A stretch of 64,000 nucleotides of DNA, from positions 1 to 64,000 of the forward strand of contig JAHCAI010000003.1 of the NCBI GenBank assembly GCA_019634975.1, given 5' to 3'. A model generated the notes under the pieces. The model was given only the letters and a program-made list of their open reading frames with translations, did no database searches and had not been told where the DNA came from. The translations under genes were made by a program, and so were the position numbers. This DNA comes from Burkholderiales bacterium (lineage in GTDB: Bacteria > Pseudomonadota > Gammaproteobacteria > Burkholderiales > SG8-41). The first letter of the stretch is position 1; the number at the start of each line of letters is the position of its first letter. Below are positions 25,973-34,958 of this stretch, piece by piece.

Positions 25973-26263
25973 ATGCGCTCGCGCCTGAACGCGCCGCGTA
26001 AGGATTCTGGTCGCGAATCGGAGGTACTGACCTTCAGCGCGCTGCTGGTGCTGCTTGGCCGGCGGTCCAGGCAGTCGATCTACGACCTGATGCGGCGCGA
26101 TCCGTCGTTTCCGAGGCCGAGGCAACTGGGCAGCGAGTTCTCGATTGGATGGCTGCGCACCGAGGTAATGCAGTGGCTTACCTCCCGGCCGCTGGTCGAG
26201 TTGAATGGGCTCGATGCCATTGAGCGCCGGAGAAGGGCGCGCCGATCAGGGCCCGGGGAGTAG
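25973..26263 (+). CDS. AlpA-like helix-turn-helix regulator
   Basis: A 96-residue small basic DNA-binding protein with the MerR/AlpA-type arrangement: LTFSALLVLLGRRSRQSIYDLMR followed by PSFPRPRQLGSEFSIGWLRTEVMQWL, the 'FPrP..lg...v.W...ev..Wl' pattern of AlpA. AlpA proteins activate integrase genes or act as excisionase-like factors in P4-type islands. Its position at the right end of an island with a P4-type integrase fits that role. Conserved residues are strong, but the target is not shown by the sequence. Confidence 0.75.
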   Translation: MRSRLNAPRKDSGRESEVLTFSALLVLLGRRSRQSIYDLMRRDPSFPRPRQLGSEFSIGWLRTEVMQWLTSRPLVELNGLDAIERRRRARRSGPGE

Positions 26264-26337
26264 GCCGGAAAGTAGCCGGGCCACCCCGTCGCCCCAGCCG
26301 TGCCCGCGCTTCCCCTCCCGCTGAGACGCGCGTATTA

Positions 26338-26355
26338 TGTACACGATTCTGCACA
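26338..26355. promoter_or_regulatory. Candidate operator of the Phd/YefM pair
   Basis: TGTACA at 26338 and TGCACA at 26350 are 12 bases apart, centre to centre, 38-55 bases before the antitoxin ATG. YefM-type antitoxins bind paired TGTACA motifs at this spacing. Confidence 0.5.
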
Positions 26356-26392
26356 TTAAACGCACCGCCATTTTCGGCACAGGAGGCCTGTA

Positions 26393-26683
26393 ATGGGAAT
26401 TTCCACGAAGGACGTCATTCCGCTTTCGCAGGCCCGCGCCAGTTTCTCGGAGCTGGCGGAAGAGGTAAAGGCCGGCGCCGAGAAGGTTATCACCAGGAAC
26501 GGCGAGAGTTACGTGGCGCTGATCGACGCGCAGCGGCTGGACCATTACCACCGGCTGGAGCGCGAACGTATTCACTTGCTGTTGATCGATGAGGCGAGCA
26601 AGGGACTCGACGATGTCGCCGCCGGCCGCGTGAAAGATGCACGCGGCGCAATCCAGTCGATCAAGCGCCGCCGCCGCGCGTAA
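26393..26683 (+). CDS. Phd/YefM-family antitoxin
   Basis: A 96-residue antitoxin. The N-terminal domain (IPLSQARASFSELAEEVKAGAEKVITRNG) shows the Phd/YefM fold with the conserved 'l.eLve.v..g......r.g...a.l...' pattern, and the basic C-terminus (SIKRRRRA) would wrap the toxin. AGGAGGC precedes the ATG. The gene precedes a ParE/RelE-like toxin by 19 bases, and TGTACA-type operators lie upstream. The pair lies at the right end of the island and may stabilise it. Confidence 0.85.
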   Translation: MGISTKDVIPLSQARASFSELAEEVKAGAEKVITRNGESYVALIDAQRLDHYHRLERERIHLLLIDEASKGLDDVAAGRVKDARGAIQSIKRRRRA

Positions 26684-26702
26684 GACGGGCGGAGCGGTCC
26701 CC

Positions 26703-27107
26703 GTGGCGAGGAAGCCTGTCGTCAGGCTAACCGCGAACTTCGAGCGCAACCTCGCCGACATCGAGCGTTTTCTGACCGCGGCTGAAGCGCCCAATGCTTA
26801 CGATGCGCTGCTCGACGAATTGCTGGACACCGTGATTCCGAACCTCGAAAGGTTTCCCGGCATCGGACGACCGTTTCTTGCGAATGCGGCTCGCTCCGTC
26901 GAAACTACGAATGCGCTCGAAGCACTGCGCGCGAAGTTATCGGCGCTAACGCCGGACCCCGAAGCGCTGCGCGAATACATCCTCGACCAGTACCTAGTGC
27001 TGTACGCGCAGATCGACGCGAATCTCTATCTGCTGGCGATCAGGCATCATCGCCAACTGTCGTTCGATTTACAGTCGCACTGGGGCGGGACTTCCTCGCT
27101 GCCGTAG
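26703..27107 (+). CDS. ParE/RelE-superfamily toxin
   Basis: A 134-residue protein of the ParE/RelE fold: LTANFERNLADIERFLTAAE, then FPGIGRPFL and YLLAIRHHRQLSFDL with the C-terminal strand and basic residues of the family. Larger than most ParE toxins because of a helical insert around residues 55-85. GTG 26703 is preferred: it is 19 bases after the antitoxin stop behind a GGAGCGG site, whereas the upstream ATG 26637 would lie inside the antitoxin gene. Gyrase or mRNA as target cannot be told. Confidence 0.75.
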   Translation: MARKPVVRLTANFERNLADIERFLTAAEAPNAYDALLDELLDTVIPNLERFPGIGRPFLANAARSVETTNALEALRAKLSALTPDPEALREYILDQYLVLYAQIDANLYLLAIRHHRQLSFDLQSHWGGTSSLP

Positions 27108-27149
27108 TGCGATCGAACGCCGCTCGGGTCGAAGCATATTTTTCGGTTC

Positions 27150-27170
27150 AGTGTAGGTGGCAGTGTAGGT
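27150..27170. repeat. Tandem arm-type repeat near the right end
   Basis: AGTGTAGGT, then GGC, then AGTGTAGGT: 17 of 21 positions match the unit at 6888-6908, in the same orientation. It lies about 40 bases inside the attR core. Confidence 0.6.
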
Positions 27171-27208
27171 GGAGCAGAATTCGCCAAATTTTCATAGCGA
27201 ATAGACAG

Positions 27209-27222
27209 TGCTGCATCATTGG
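27209..27222. other. attR core repeat
   Basis: TGCTGCATCATTGG, identical to the attL core. To the right lies host DNA with the original mutS start; to the left, island DNA. Confidence 0.85.
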
Positions 27223-27430
27223 CGTGTGGGTGACTGCCTGATTCATAATGGGGAATGAAGTTATTCAGCAGGAAGAATTGTGGCGGCAGGCCTTTTCGTC
27301 CATGTACGGCCCAGTTGCGCCTCAAGCGCGATTCGGGTGACCATGTATGGAGTAGCCGGATTTTACCGGGTATCCACGGATGCGCCGCCGCTCCTGCGGT
27401 TCATGGTGTTGATTGCATCGGACCGGAGGC

Positions 27431-28117
27431 ATGATCCTGTTTTTCGCGAGACTGCCGGTGGCGCTGATTTGGGTGCTGGCACTGGCCGCCTGCACACCGC
27501 AGCAGGCGCTGATCTCGGCGCTGATACCCGACGGTACGGCCTCGGTGCTGCTAGGCCACCTGCAGGGTGTCGAGGATGGCAACCGGCGGCGCATCGTCGA
27601 ACTGGAGCAGCAGGGCGCCTGGCGCGAACTCGCGGCATTTGCCGACAGCAACATCGGGCGTGATCCCTTCAGCCCGGAGTGGCGCATGATTGGCGGGTAT
27701 GCGCAGGCGCGGTTGGGTGAACACAAACGGGCGGCCACCTATTTTGCCGAGATGGTGCGCCTCTCGCCCGACGACCCGGCGGGTTACCATTTTCTGGCTG
27801 AAGCGCAGCGCGCGGCAGGACAGCCGCTGCTGGCCCTGAAGACGCTGGATCGCGCGCTGCTGGTGCTGCGCGACTCTCCGCTGACACACCAGCTGGCCGG
27901 CGAAGCAAACAGCGATCTGGGTCGGTTCCGGGAAGCCGCCGAGTCCTACCGGCGTGCCCTGCGCGATGCGCCGGGAATGGCCGTGGCCTGGTTCGGACTA
28001 GGGCGCGCTGCGCTGCAGCTCGGCCGGAAAGACGACGTACAGGAGGCACTGGCAGCGCTGGATCGGCTGCAGTCGCCGTACGCGGAGACGCTGCGCGGCC
28101 TGATGACGGGGTCCTGA
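27431..28117 (+). CDS. TPR-repeat lipoprotein
   Basis: A 228-residue lipoprotein. The signal peptide (MILFFARLPVALIWVLALAAC) ends in the lipobox LAAC; a ribosome site GGAGG is close to the ATG, and an upstream TTG at 27413 is possible. About four tetratricopeptide units follow (for example AGYHFLAEAQRAAGQPLLALKTLDRA and GRFREAAESYRRALRDAPG, given here by the key 'A...G....A...l..A' pattern). Such proteins serve as scaffolds at the outer membrane. It was originally divergent from mutS; the island now lies between the two. Confidence 0.75.
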   Translation: MILFFARLPVALIWVLALAACTPQQALISALIPDGTASVLLGHLQGVEDGNRRRIVELEQQGAWRELAAFADSNIGRDPFSPEWRMIGGYAQARLGEHKRAATYFAEMVRLSPDDPAGYHFLAEAQRAAGQPLLALKTLDRALLVLRDSPLTHQLAGEANSDLGRFREAAESYRRALRDAPGMAVAWFGLGRAALQLGRKDDVQEALAALDRLQSPYAETLRGLMTGS

Positions 28118-28132
28118 GCGGCCCCGTGCGGA

Positions 28133-28930
28133 TCAGGCCTTGAGGGCCGGCGTGAGGTGGGGCGCGATCAGCGGCAGCAGCTGCGCGAAGATCTTGGGAT
28201 TGCCGGCGACGATGTTGCCGCTGTCGAGATAACGGTCGTTGCCCTGCAGGTCGCCGACGAGGCCGCCAGCCTCGGTGATCAGCAGACTGCCTGCGGCAAT
28301 GTCCCACTTGCTCAGACCCAGCTCCCAGAAACCGTCGAGGCGGCCAGCGGCCACCCAGGCGAGATCCAGCGAGGCCGAACCCGGACGGCGCAGGCCGGCG
28401 GTGTTTTTGATGATGTCGCGCATCATGCCGAGGTAAGGCTCGAGGTGTTCGAGCTGGCGGTAGGGGAAGCCGGTGCCGATCAGGCTCGGCTTGAGGTGGG
28501 CATGCTTGCTCACGCGCAGCCGGGTTTCGTTGAGGAAGGCGCCGCGGCCCTTGGTCGCGGTGTAGAGGTCGTTGCGGTTCGGGTCATAAACCACCGCCTG
28601 GGTGATCACGCCTTTCTGCGCCAGCGCGATCGACACCGCGTACTGGGGCAGGCCGTGCAGGAAGTTGGTGGTGCCGTCGAGCGGATCGATGATCCACTGG
28701 AATTCGGAGCTGCCGGAGGCGCCGGACTCCTCTGCTAAAATCGAATGGTTCGGATAGGCCTCGAGCAGCGTGCGGATGATCGCCTGTTCGGCCTCGCGAT
28801 CCACTTCCGATACAAAATCGTTGGCGGCCTTTTCCCTGACGGCGACGACATCGAGGTTGCGGCTGGCGCGGTTGATGATGCCGCCGGCGCGGCGCGCGGC
28901 TTTCACCGCGATGTTGAGCATGGGATGCAT
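28133..28930 (-). CDS. suhB: Inositol monophosphatase family protein SuhB
   Basis: A 265-residue Mg-dependent phosphatase. Metal-binding motifs are [20 protein letters not shown] near residue 85 and the C-terminal [16 protein letters not shown]. It matches the SuhB branch, which in Proteobacteria also works with NusG/Nus factors in rRNA antitermination. [16 protein letters not shown] is the usual start. The gene lies convergent to the TPR lipoprotein gene and divergent from trmJ, as often seen. Confidence 0.92.
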   Translation of the reverse strand: MHPMLNIAVKAARRAGGIINRASRNLDVVAVREKAANDFVSEVDREAEQAIIRTLLEAYPNHSILAEESGASGSSEFQWIIDPLDGTTNFLHGLPQYAVSIALAQKGVITQAVVYDPNRNDLYTATKGRGAFLNETRLRVSKHAHLKPSLIGTGFPYRQLEHLEPYLGMMRDIIKNTAGLRRPGSASLDLAWVAAGRLDGFWELGLSKWDIAAGSLLITEAGGLVGDLQGNDRYLDSGNIVAGNPKIFAQLLPLIAPHLTPALKA

Positions 28931-29005
28931 GGTGGGCAGCGACGATAATGGATAAAGAGCAGGAATAAAGAGCAACACCAGACTGCGCTGCGCGTGCCGG
29001 GCATC

Positions 29006-29788
29006 ATGATGCTTCCGGAACCGCCGCGCGAACGGCCCGTATTCTACGTGAACCCGCTGCAGCCCCTCAAAAATATTCGCATCGTGTTGTGCGGCACCGC
29101 GCACCCCGGCAACATCGGCGCCGCTGCACGTGCGATGCGCACCATGGGCATCACCGACCTCGCGCTGGTGAACCCGCAGCGTTATCCCGATCCGCAGGCC
29201 TTGTGGATGGCGGCGGGGGCCACCGACGTGCTGGAGTCCGCACGGGTCTGTACCACCCTGGGCGAAGCCCTGTCCGGCACGGCCTTCGCGGTGGCCTGCT
29301 CGGCGCGCCGGCGCGACGTCGCGGTGCCGATGGTCGATGCGCGCGCGGCAGCCACGGAAGCGGCGGCGATTGCCGTCGAGCAGCCGGTGGCGCTGGTGTT
29401 CGGCAACGAAACTTCGGGCTTGAGCAACGACGAGGTCGCCGCCTGCAACCTGCTGGGCAGCATTCCGGTGGCCGAGGATTTCTGGTCGCTCAACGTGGCG
29501 GCCGCGGTGCAGGTGTTCTGTTATGAATTGCGCATGGCCTGCGGCGCCGCGCTGCAGCCTGACAAGGCCCAGGCACTGGCCGCGCATGACGAGGTCGAGG
29601 CATTTTATGAGCATCTCGAGCGCACCATCGTGGCCACCGGTTTTCTCAATCCCGCGCATCCGCGCAAGCTGATGCTGCGCCTGCGCCGGCTCTTTGCCCG
29701 CGCGCGGCTGCAGGTGGAGGAGGTCAACATCCTGCGCGGCATCCTCAGCAGCGTCACCGATCCCAAGGGGCGCCGCAAGCCGGACTGA
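29006..29788 (+). CDS. trmJ: tRNA (cytidine/uridine-32-2'-O-)-methyltransferase TrmJ
   Basis: A SPOUT-class RNA methyltransferase of about 260 residues. [20 protein letters not shown] with the conserved Asn-Ile-Gly, [19 protein letters not shown] and [11 protein letters not shown] form the trefoil-knot SAM site; a C-terminal extension is typical for TrmJ. Start uncertain: ATG 29006 or 29009, or GTG 29048 directly before the conserved N-terminal strand. The gene is divergent from suhB, and cysE follows about 100 bases later. Confidence 0.88.
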   Translation: MMLPEPPRERPVFYVNPLQPLKNIRIVLCGTAHPGNIGAAARAMRTMGITDLALVNPQRYPDPQALWMAAGATDVLESARVCTTLGEALSGTAFAVACSARRRDVAVPMVDARAAATEAAAIAVEQPVALVFGNETSGLSNDEVAACNLLGSIPVAEDFWSLNVAAAVQVFCYELRMACGAALQPDKAQALAAHDEVEAFYEHLERTIVATGFLNPAHPRKLMLRLRRLFARARLQVEEVNILRGILSSVTDPKGRRKPD

Positions 29789-29892
29789 TCGGTAATTGCC
29801 TGTTTAATATGGGTAATTCCGCTTCGTTCTATTCTTGATTAAAATGGTAGGTCTTATCCCGGATCACGGGTTCATTCCCCATCAATCGAGCG

Positions 29893-30621
29893 ATGCCGAT
29901 GTTTGAGCGGATCAAAGAAGAAATTGCAGTGGTATTCGAGCGTGATCCCGCGGCGCGCAGCACCTGGGAGGTGGTGACCTGTTATCCGGGTTTTCATGCG
30001 CTGCTGCTGCACCGCTTCTCGCATTGCGTCTGGCACCAGGGATTCAAATGGCTGGCGCGCTGGCTGGCGCATGCCGGACGCTGGCTGACCGGCATCGAGA
30101 TCCATCCGGGGGCACGCATTGGCCGGCGCTTTTTCATTGATCACGGCATGGGTGTTGTGATCGGTGAGACCGCGGAAATCGGTGATGACTGCACGCTGTA
30201 TCACGGGGTTACGCTGGGCGGCACCACCTGGAACAAGGGCAAGCGCCATCCGACACTGAAGAACGGCGTGGTGATCGGCGCCGGTGCCAAGATCCTCGGC
30301 CCGATCACCATCGGCGAGAACGCCAAGATCGGCTCCAACGCGGTGGTCGTGAAGGACGTGCCTGACAACGCCACCGCGATCGGCATTCCGGCGCGGCTGG
30401 TCGAAAGCCAGGAGGTGGCGGGCCGCTTCGCCGCCTACGGCATTGCGCGTGATGCCAACGATCCGGTGACGAAGGCGATGCATGCGCTGATTGACCACAG
30501 CGCGGAAACCGACAAGCGCATTGACCAGATCCTGGCCGAGTTGCAGCGCCTGGGCCTGAAGATCGAAGGGGCTGAAACCGAAAAGCTGGATGCCGGCAGC
30601 CTTAACCGTATTGTTGATTGA
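29893..30621 (+). CDS. cysE: Serine O-acetyltransferase CysE
   Basis: A 242-residue left-handed beta-helix acetyltransferase that makes O-acetylserine for cysteine synthesis. Hexapeptide repeats run through [23 protein letters not shown] (key parts [17 protein letters not shown]), then [20 protein letters not shown] and [14 protein letters not shown]. The N-terminal helical domain is of the short, betaproteobacterial type. Located just upstream of iscR and the suf cluster, it may supply cysteine for Fe-S assembly, though it has its own spacing of about 100 bases. Confidence 0.93.
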   Translation: MPMFERIKEEIAVVFERDPAARSTWEVVTCYPGFHALLLHRFSHCVWHQGFKWLARWLAHAGRWLTGIEIHPGARIGRRFFIDHGMGVVIGETAEIGDDCTLYHGVTLGGTTWNKGKRHPTLKNGVVIGAGAKILGPITIGENAKIGSNAVVVKDVPDNATAIGIPARLVESQEVAGRFAAYGIARDANDPVTKAMHALIDHSAETDKRIDQILAELQRLGLKIEGAETEKLDAGSLNRIVD

Positions 30622-30637
30622 ATTGCTCGGGTAAGTT

Positions 30638-30662
30638 ATACTTGAGCGCAGTTGCAGGGTAT
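30638..30662. promoter_or_regulatory. Candidate type 1 IscR box
   Basis: A 25-base segment, ATACTTGAGC near one end and CAGGGTAT at the other, agrees with about 18 of 25 positions of the imperfect palindrome bound by [2Fe-2S]-IscR. It lies 64-88 bases before the iscR ATG, as expected for autoregulation. Confidence 0.5.
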
Positions 30663-30686
30663 TGGGCGGAGTAGCGGTATATTTCG

Positions 30687-30714
30687 TAAGTATTTGATTT
30701 TATTTATTATTTTT
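30687..30714. repeat. AT-rich 30-bp dispersed repeat, copy 2
   Basis: Reads TAAGTATTTGATTTTATT and on, on the plus strand, in the leader immediately before iscR. It is the most divergent of the five copies. Confidence 0.55.
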
Positions 30715-30725
30715 GAGGTGCCACG

Positions 30726-31202
30726 ATGAGACTGACAACCAAGGGCCGATTTGCGGTAACCGCGATGGTGGATCTGGGGATGCGCCATGGCACCGGGCCG
30801 GTGACGCTGGCGGAAATCAGCGGCCGGCAGAAGATTTCCCTGTCCTATCTTGAGCAGCTGTTCGGCAAGCTGCGCCGGCGCGGCATCGTGGACTCAGTGC
30901 GTGGTCCTGGCGGCGGCTACTGCCTGGCACGCAACTCGGCGCAGCTCACCGTGGCCGACATCATCCTCGCGGTCGACGAACCGATTGACGCCACGCAGTG
31001 CGCCGGCAAGGAGAACTGCAAGGACGAGGAGAAGTGCCTGACCCACGATCTGTGGGCCAATCTCAACGAGCGCATATTCGATTACCTCGGCTCAGTCACG
31101 TTGCACCAGCTGGTGGAGAACCAGCGCGCCAAGGAAGCGGGAATTGCGCCGGTGCACGACATGCGCCTGGTGGCGCGGCGGCAGAACACGGCGACGGTCT
31201 GA
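30726..31202 (+). CDS. iscR: Fe-S cluster regulator IscR
   Basis: A 158-residue Rrf2-family regulator. The winged helix is at the N-terminus (MRLTTKGRFAVTAMVDL), and the cluster ligands fall exactly at the family positions Cys92, Cys98, Cys104 and His107. With its [2Fe-2S] cluster it represses this operon; apo-IscR controls other genes. It opens the Fe-S operon, 18 bases before the first cysteine desulfurase gene. A candidate IscR box lies upstream. Confidence 0.95.
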   Translation: MRLTTKGRFAVTAMVDLGMRHGTGPVTLAEISGRQKISLSYLEQLFGKLRRRGIVDSVRGPGGGYCLARNSAQLTVADIILAVDEPIDATQCAGKENCKDEEKCLTHDLWANLNERIFDYLGSVTLHQLVENQRAKEAGIAPVHDMRLVARRQNTATV

Positions 31203-31219
31203 GGTTCCGGGCTTCAGTC

Positions 31220-32362
31220 ATGCACGTCTATTTCGACCATAACGCCACCACGCCGCTCGACGGGCGCGTGCTCGAGGCCATGCTGCCGTACCTGCGCGAG
31301 CAGTGCGGCAACGCCTCGAGCCGCCACGAATACGGCACCGTTGCGCGCAAGGCGGTCGAAGATGCGCGTGCGCAGGTCGCGGCGCTGGTGGGTGTGCAAC
31401 CGGTACAGGTTATTTTCACCAGCGGCGGCACCGAGGCGAACAATCTGTTCATCCGCGGCGCCGCTGCCGGCATGAAGCCCGGGCAGGTCGCGGTGAGTGC
31501 AATCGAGCATCCCTGTGTCACTGCTCCGGCGCAGGATCTGGCGCGCCAGGGCTGGACCTTCCGCAAGTTGCGGGTGAATCGCGATGGCCTGGTCGATGCG
31601 GCCGATGTTGATGCGGCGCTGGCTGAAAAAACGGCGCTGATGTCGGTGATGCTGGCCAACAACGAAACCGGGGTGATCCAGGACGTTGCTGCGATCGGTG
31701 AGCGCGCGCGCCGTGCCGGCGCGGTGATGCATACCGACGCGGTGCAGGCGCTGGGCAAGATTCCGGTGGAGTTTCCGGCGCTTAACGTGCAGGCGATGAC
31801 GCTGTCCGCGCACAAGATCTGCGGCCCCAAGGGCGCCGGGGCGCTGGTGGTCGACAAGCGGCTCGACCTGCGCGCGCTGCTCGCCGGCGGCGGGCAGGAG
31901 CGCGGCCTGCGCGGCGGCACCGAGAACGTGCCGGCGATCGTCGGTTTCGGCGCGGCCTGCGAACTGGCGGCTTCGCGGCTGACGGAACTGGGACCGCGGC
32001 TCGCGGCCCTGCGCGACCGTTTCGAACGCGGACTGGCGGGCCTGGGCGGCGTGATTTTCGGTGCTGCGGTGCCGCGGCTGCCGAATACCTCCTATTTCGC
32101 CTTCGCCGGCATCCATGGCGAGACGCTGGTGATCGAGCTCGACAAGGCCGGTTACGCGGTGGGCTCGGGGGCGGCCTGTTCCAGTGCCAGCACTGCGCCC
32201 TCGGGCACGCTGCTGGCGATGGGTGTGGAGCCTGAACTCGCGCGCGGTGCGGTGCGTTTTTCACTCGGTGCCGCCAACACGGCGGAGCAGGTGGACGGAT
32301 TTCTGGCGGCGCTGGCGGCAGTCGTGCAGCGCCTGCGGCGGCTGACCGCCATCGCGGTCTGA
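31220..32362 (+). CDS. Cysteine desulfurase, NifS/IscS group
   Basis: A 380-residue PLP enzyme that takes sulfur from cysteine. Motifs: FDHNATTPLD, the PLP lysine in SAHKICGPKGAG, and the persulfide cysteine in GSGAACSSASTAPSG. The MHVYFDHNATT start at 31220 gives the correct length; a longer frame upstream would overlap iscR. It belongs to class I (IscS/NifS), whereas a class II enzyme (SufS) is encoded further on in the same operon, so the operon has two sulfur donors. Confidence 0.92.
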   Translation: MHVYFDHNATTPLDGRVLEAMLPYLREQCGNASSRHEYGTVARKAVEDARAQVAALVGVQPVQVIFTSGGTEANNLFIRGAAAGMKPGQVAVSAIEHPCVTAPAQDLARQGWTFRKLRVNRDGLVDAADVDAALAEKTALMSVMLANNETGVIQDVAAIGERARRAGAVMHTDAVQALGKIPVEFPALNVQAMTLSAHKICGPKGAGALVVDKRLDLRALLAGGGQERGLRGGTENVPAIVGFGAACELAASRLTELGPRLAALRDRFERGLAGLGGVIFGAAVPRLPNTSYFAFAGIHGETLVIELDKAGYAVGSGAACSSASTAPSGTLLAMGVEPELARGAVRFSLGAANTAEQVDGFLAALAAVVQRLRRLTAIAV

Positions 32363-32371
32363 ACAAGGAGC

Positions 32372-32713
32372 ATGAAGATGGCAATCCAGTTGACGGAAAG
32401 TGCGGCAAAACAGATCAACGCGCAGCTTGCGAAGCGCGGCAAGGGCCTGGGCCTGCGGGTCGGCGTCAAGAAGACCGGCTGCTCGGGCTGGGCCTACACC
32501 TACGACTACGCCGACGCGGTGCAGCCGGCCGACCAGGTGTTCGAGGCGCATGACGCGAAGCTGGTGATCGACGGCGAGAGCCTGGAATTTCTCGAGGGCT
32601 CGACCATCGACTACGTGCGCGAGGGCCTGAAGCAGGCCTTCAAGGTCAACAACCCCAACGTCGACGCCACCTGCGGCTGCGGCGAGAGTTTCACGGTCAA
32701 GGCCGGCGGCTGA
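32372..32713 (+). CDS. sufA: A-type Fe-S carrier, SufA/IscA family
   Basis: A 113-residue HesB-like protein with the three conserved cysteines: one in [11 protein letters not shown] and two in the C-terminal ATCGCGESF. It carries [4Fe-4S] or [2Fe-2S] clusters from the SufBCD scaffold to targets. It lies nine bases after the desulfurase gene and 32 bases before sufB, so SufA is the more likely assignment. ATG 32372 and 32378 are both possible. Confidence 0.9.
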   Translation: MKMAIQLTESAAKQINAQLAKRGKGLGLRVGVKKTGCSGWAYTYDYADAVQPADQVFEAHDAKLVIDGESLEFLEGSTIDYVREGLKQAFKVNNPNVDATCGCGESFTVKAGG

Positions 32714-32745
32714 TCGCCGCAACCGGGCCCCCAACGGACACCCCC

Positions 32746-34175
32746 ATGAGCACAGTACTCGACACCCTCGTCAGCCAACCCTACAAGCACGGTTTCGTCA
32801 CGGACATCGAATCCGAGACCGCGCCCAAGGGCCTGAACGAAGACATCATCCGCATGATCTCGGCGAAGAAGAACGAGCCGGAATGGCTGCTCGACTTTCG
32901 CCTGAAGGCCTACCGCCACTGGCTGACGATGACCGAGCCGAAGTGGCCGAACGTGACGTACCCGAAGATCGACTTCCAGGACATCAGCTATTACGCCGCG
33001 CCGAAGCCGAAGAAGAAGCAGAGTATGGACGAAGTCGATCCCGAGCTGCTGCGGACCTTCGAGAAACTCGGCGTGCCGGTGCACGAGCGCGCGGCGCTGG
33101 CCGGCGTCGCGGTCGACGTGATTTTCGATTCGGTGTCGGTGACGACGACCTACAAGGAAAAACTGGCCGAGGTCGGCATAATCTTCTGTTCGATCTCGGA
33201 AGCCGTGCACAACCATCCGGAACTGGTGAAGAAATACATCGGCTCCGTGGTGCCGGCCGGGGACAACTATTACGCGGCGCTCAATTCCGCGGTGTTCACC
33301 GACGGTTCCTTCTGCTTCATCCCGAAGGGTGTCAAGTGCCCGATGGAGCTGTCGACCTATTTCCGCATCAATACCCAGGACTCGGGGCAGTTCGAGCGCA
33401 CGCTGATCATTGCCGAGGAGGGCGCACAGGTGTCCTACCTCGAGGGCTGCACGGCACCCAAGTTCGATACCAACCAGTTGCATGCCGCGGTGGTCGAGCT
33501 GGTGGCGCTGGATGATGCCGACATCAAGTATTCGACGGTGCAGAACTGGTATGCCGGCGACGAAAACGGCAAGGGCGGCATTTACAACTTCGTCACCAAG
33601 CGCGGGCTGTGCAAGGGGCGCAACTCGAAGATTTCCTGGACCCAGGTCGAAACCGGCTCGGCGATCACCTGGAAATACCCGTCCTGCGTGCTGCTCGGCG
33701 AGAACTCGATCGGCGAGTTCTACTCGGTGGCGCTGACCAACCACAAGCAGCAGGCCGATACCGGCACCAAGATGATCCACCTCGGGAAAAACACCCGCAG
33801 CACGATCATCAGCAAGGGCATCTCGGCCGGGCATTCCAACAACAGCTACCGCGGTCTGGTGAAAATCGGCGCCAAGGCCGAGGGTGCGCGTAACTTCTCG
33901 CAGTGCGACTCGATGCTGATCGGGGCCAAATGCGGCGCCAACACCTTCCCCTACATCCAGGTCAACAACCCGACCGCGAAAGTGGAACACGAGGCGACCA
34001 CTTCGAAGATCGGCGAGGACCAGCTGTTCTATTTCCAGAGCCGCGGCATCGGCACCGAGGAAGCGGTGTCGATGATCATCAACGGCTTCTGCAAGGACGT
34101 ATTCCAGCAACTGCCGATGGAGTTCGCGGTCGAGGCGACCAAGCTCCTGGGGCTGAAACTTGAAGGTAGTGTCGG

Positions 34176-34179
<4 letters not shown>
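32746..34179 (+). CDS. sufB: Fe-S scaffold SufB
   Basis: 477 residues, the normal length for SufB, the scaffold subunit of SufBCD. Recognisable landmarks: [49 protein letters not shown], and the C-terminal [23 protein letters not shown] beta-helix end. The gene overlaps sufC by four bases (ATGA), which couples translation. Confidence 0.96.

Positions 34180-34954
<775 letters not shown>

Positions 34955-34958
<4 letters not shown>

Larger units (their letters stand above)
6724..27222. mobile_element. Integrated genomic island in the 5' end of mutS
   Basis: A region of about 20.5 kb bounded by a 14-bp direct repeat, TGCTGCATCATTGG, at 6724-6737 and 27209-27222. On the minus strand this core codes for P-M-M-Q-Q of MutS. 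The left end joins the body of mutS; the right end keeps the original mutS start (MNQAVTHTPMMQ). A tyrosine integrase reads inward next to the left end, and an AlpA-like regulator and a toxin-antitoxin pair lie at the right end. Cargo is AbiE, a catabolic operon and nested mobile elements. There are no phage structural or conjugation genes, so it is an integrative island rather than a prophage or self-transmissible ICE. Confidence 0.88.
27148..27246 (-). pseudogene. Displaced native 5' end of mutS
   Basis: The frame MNQAVTHTPMMQ starts at 27246 and runs through the 14-bp core; after the core it reads island DNA to a stop at 27148. MNQAVTHTPMM joined to the mutS body QYLRIK would be a normal betaproteobacterial MutS N-terminus. 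It shows that this was the original start of mutS, 20.5 kb away before integration. Confidence 0.8.

Noticed and set aside
26637..26702. Earlier ATG start of the ParE-like toxin
   Set aside because: It would lie inside the antitoxin gene, has no ribosome site, and the extra residues are of low complexity.
6724..27222. The island as a prophage or ICE
   Set aside because: No capsid, tail, terminase, lysis, relaxase or type IV secretion genes; only integrases, toxin-antitoxin pairs, insertion sequences and cargo.
28931..29659. Upstream extension of the suhB frame
   Set aside because: The extra part is antisense to trmJ and unlike SuhB; the family start MHPMLN lies at 28930.
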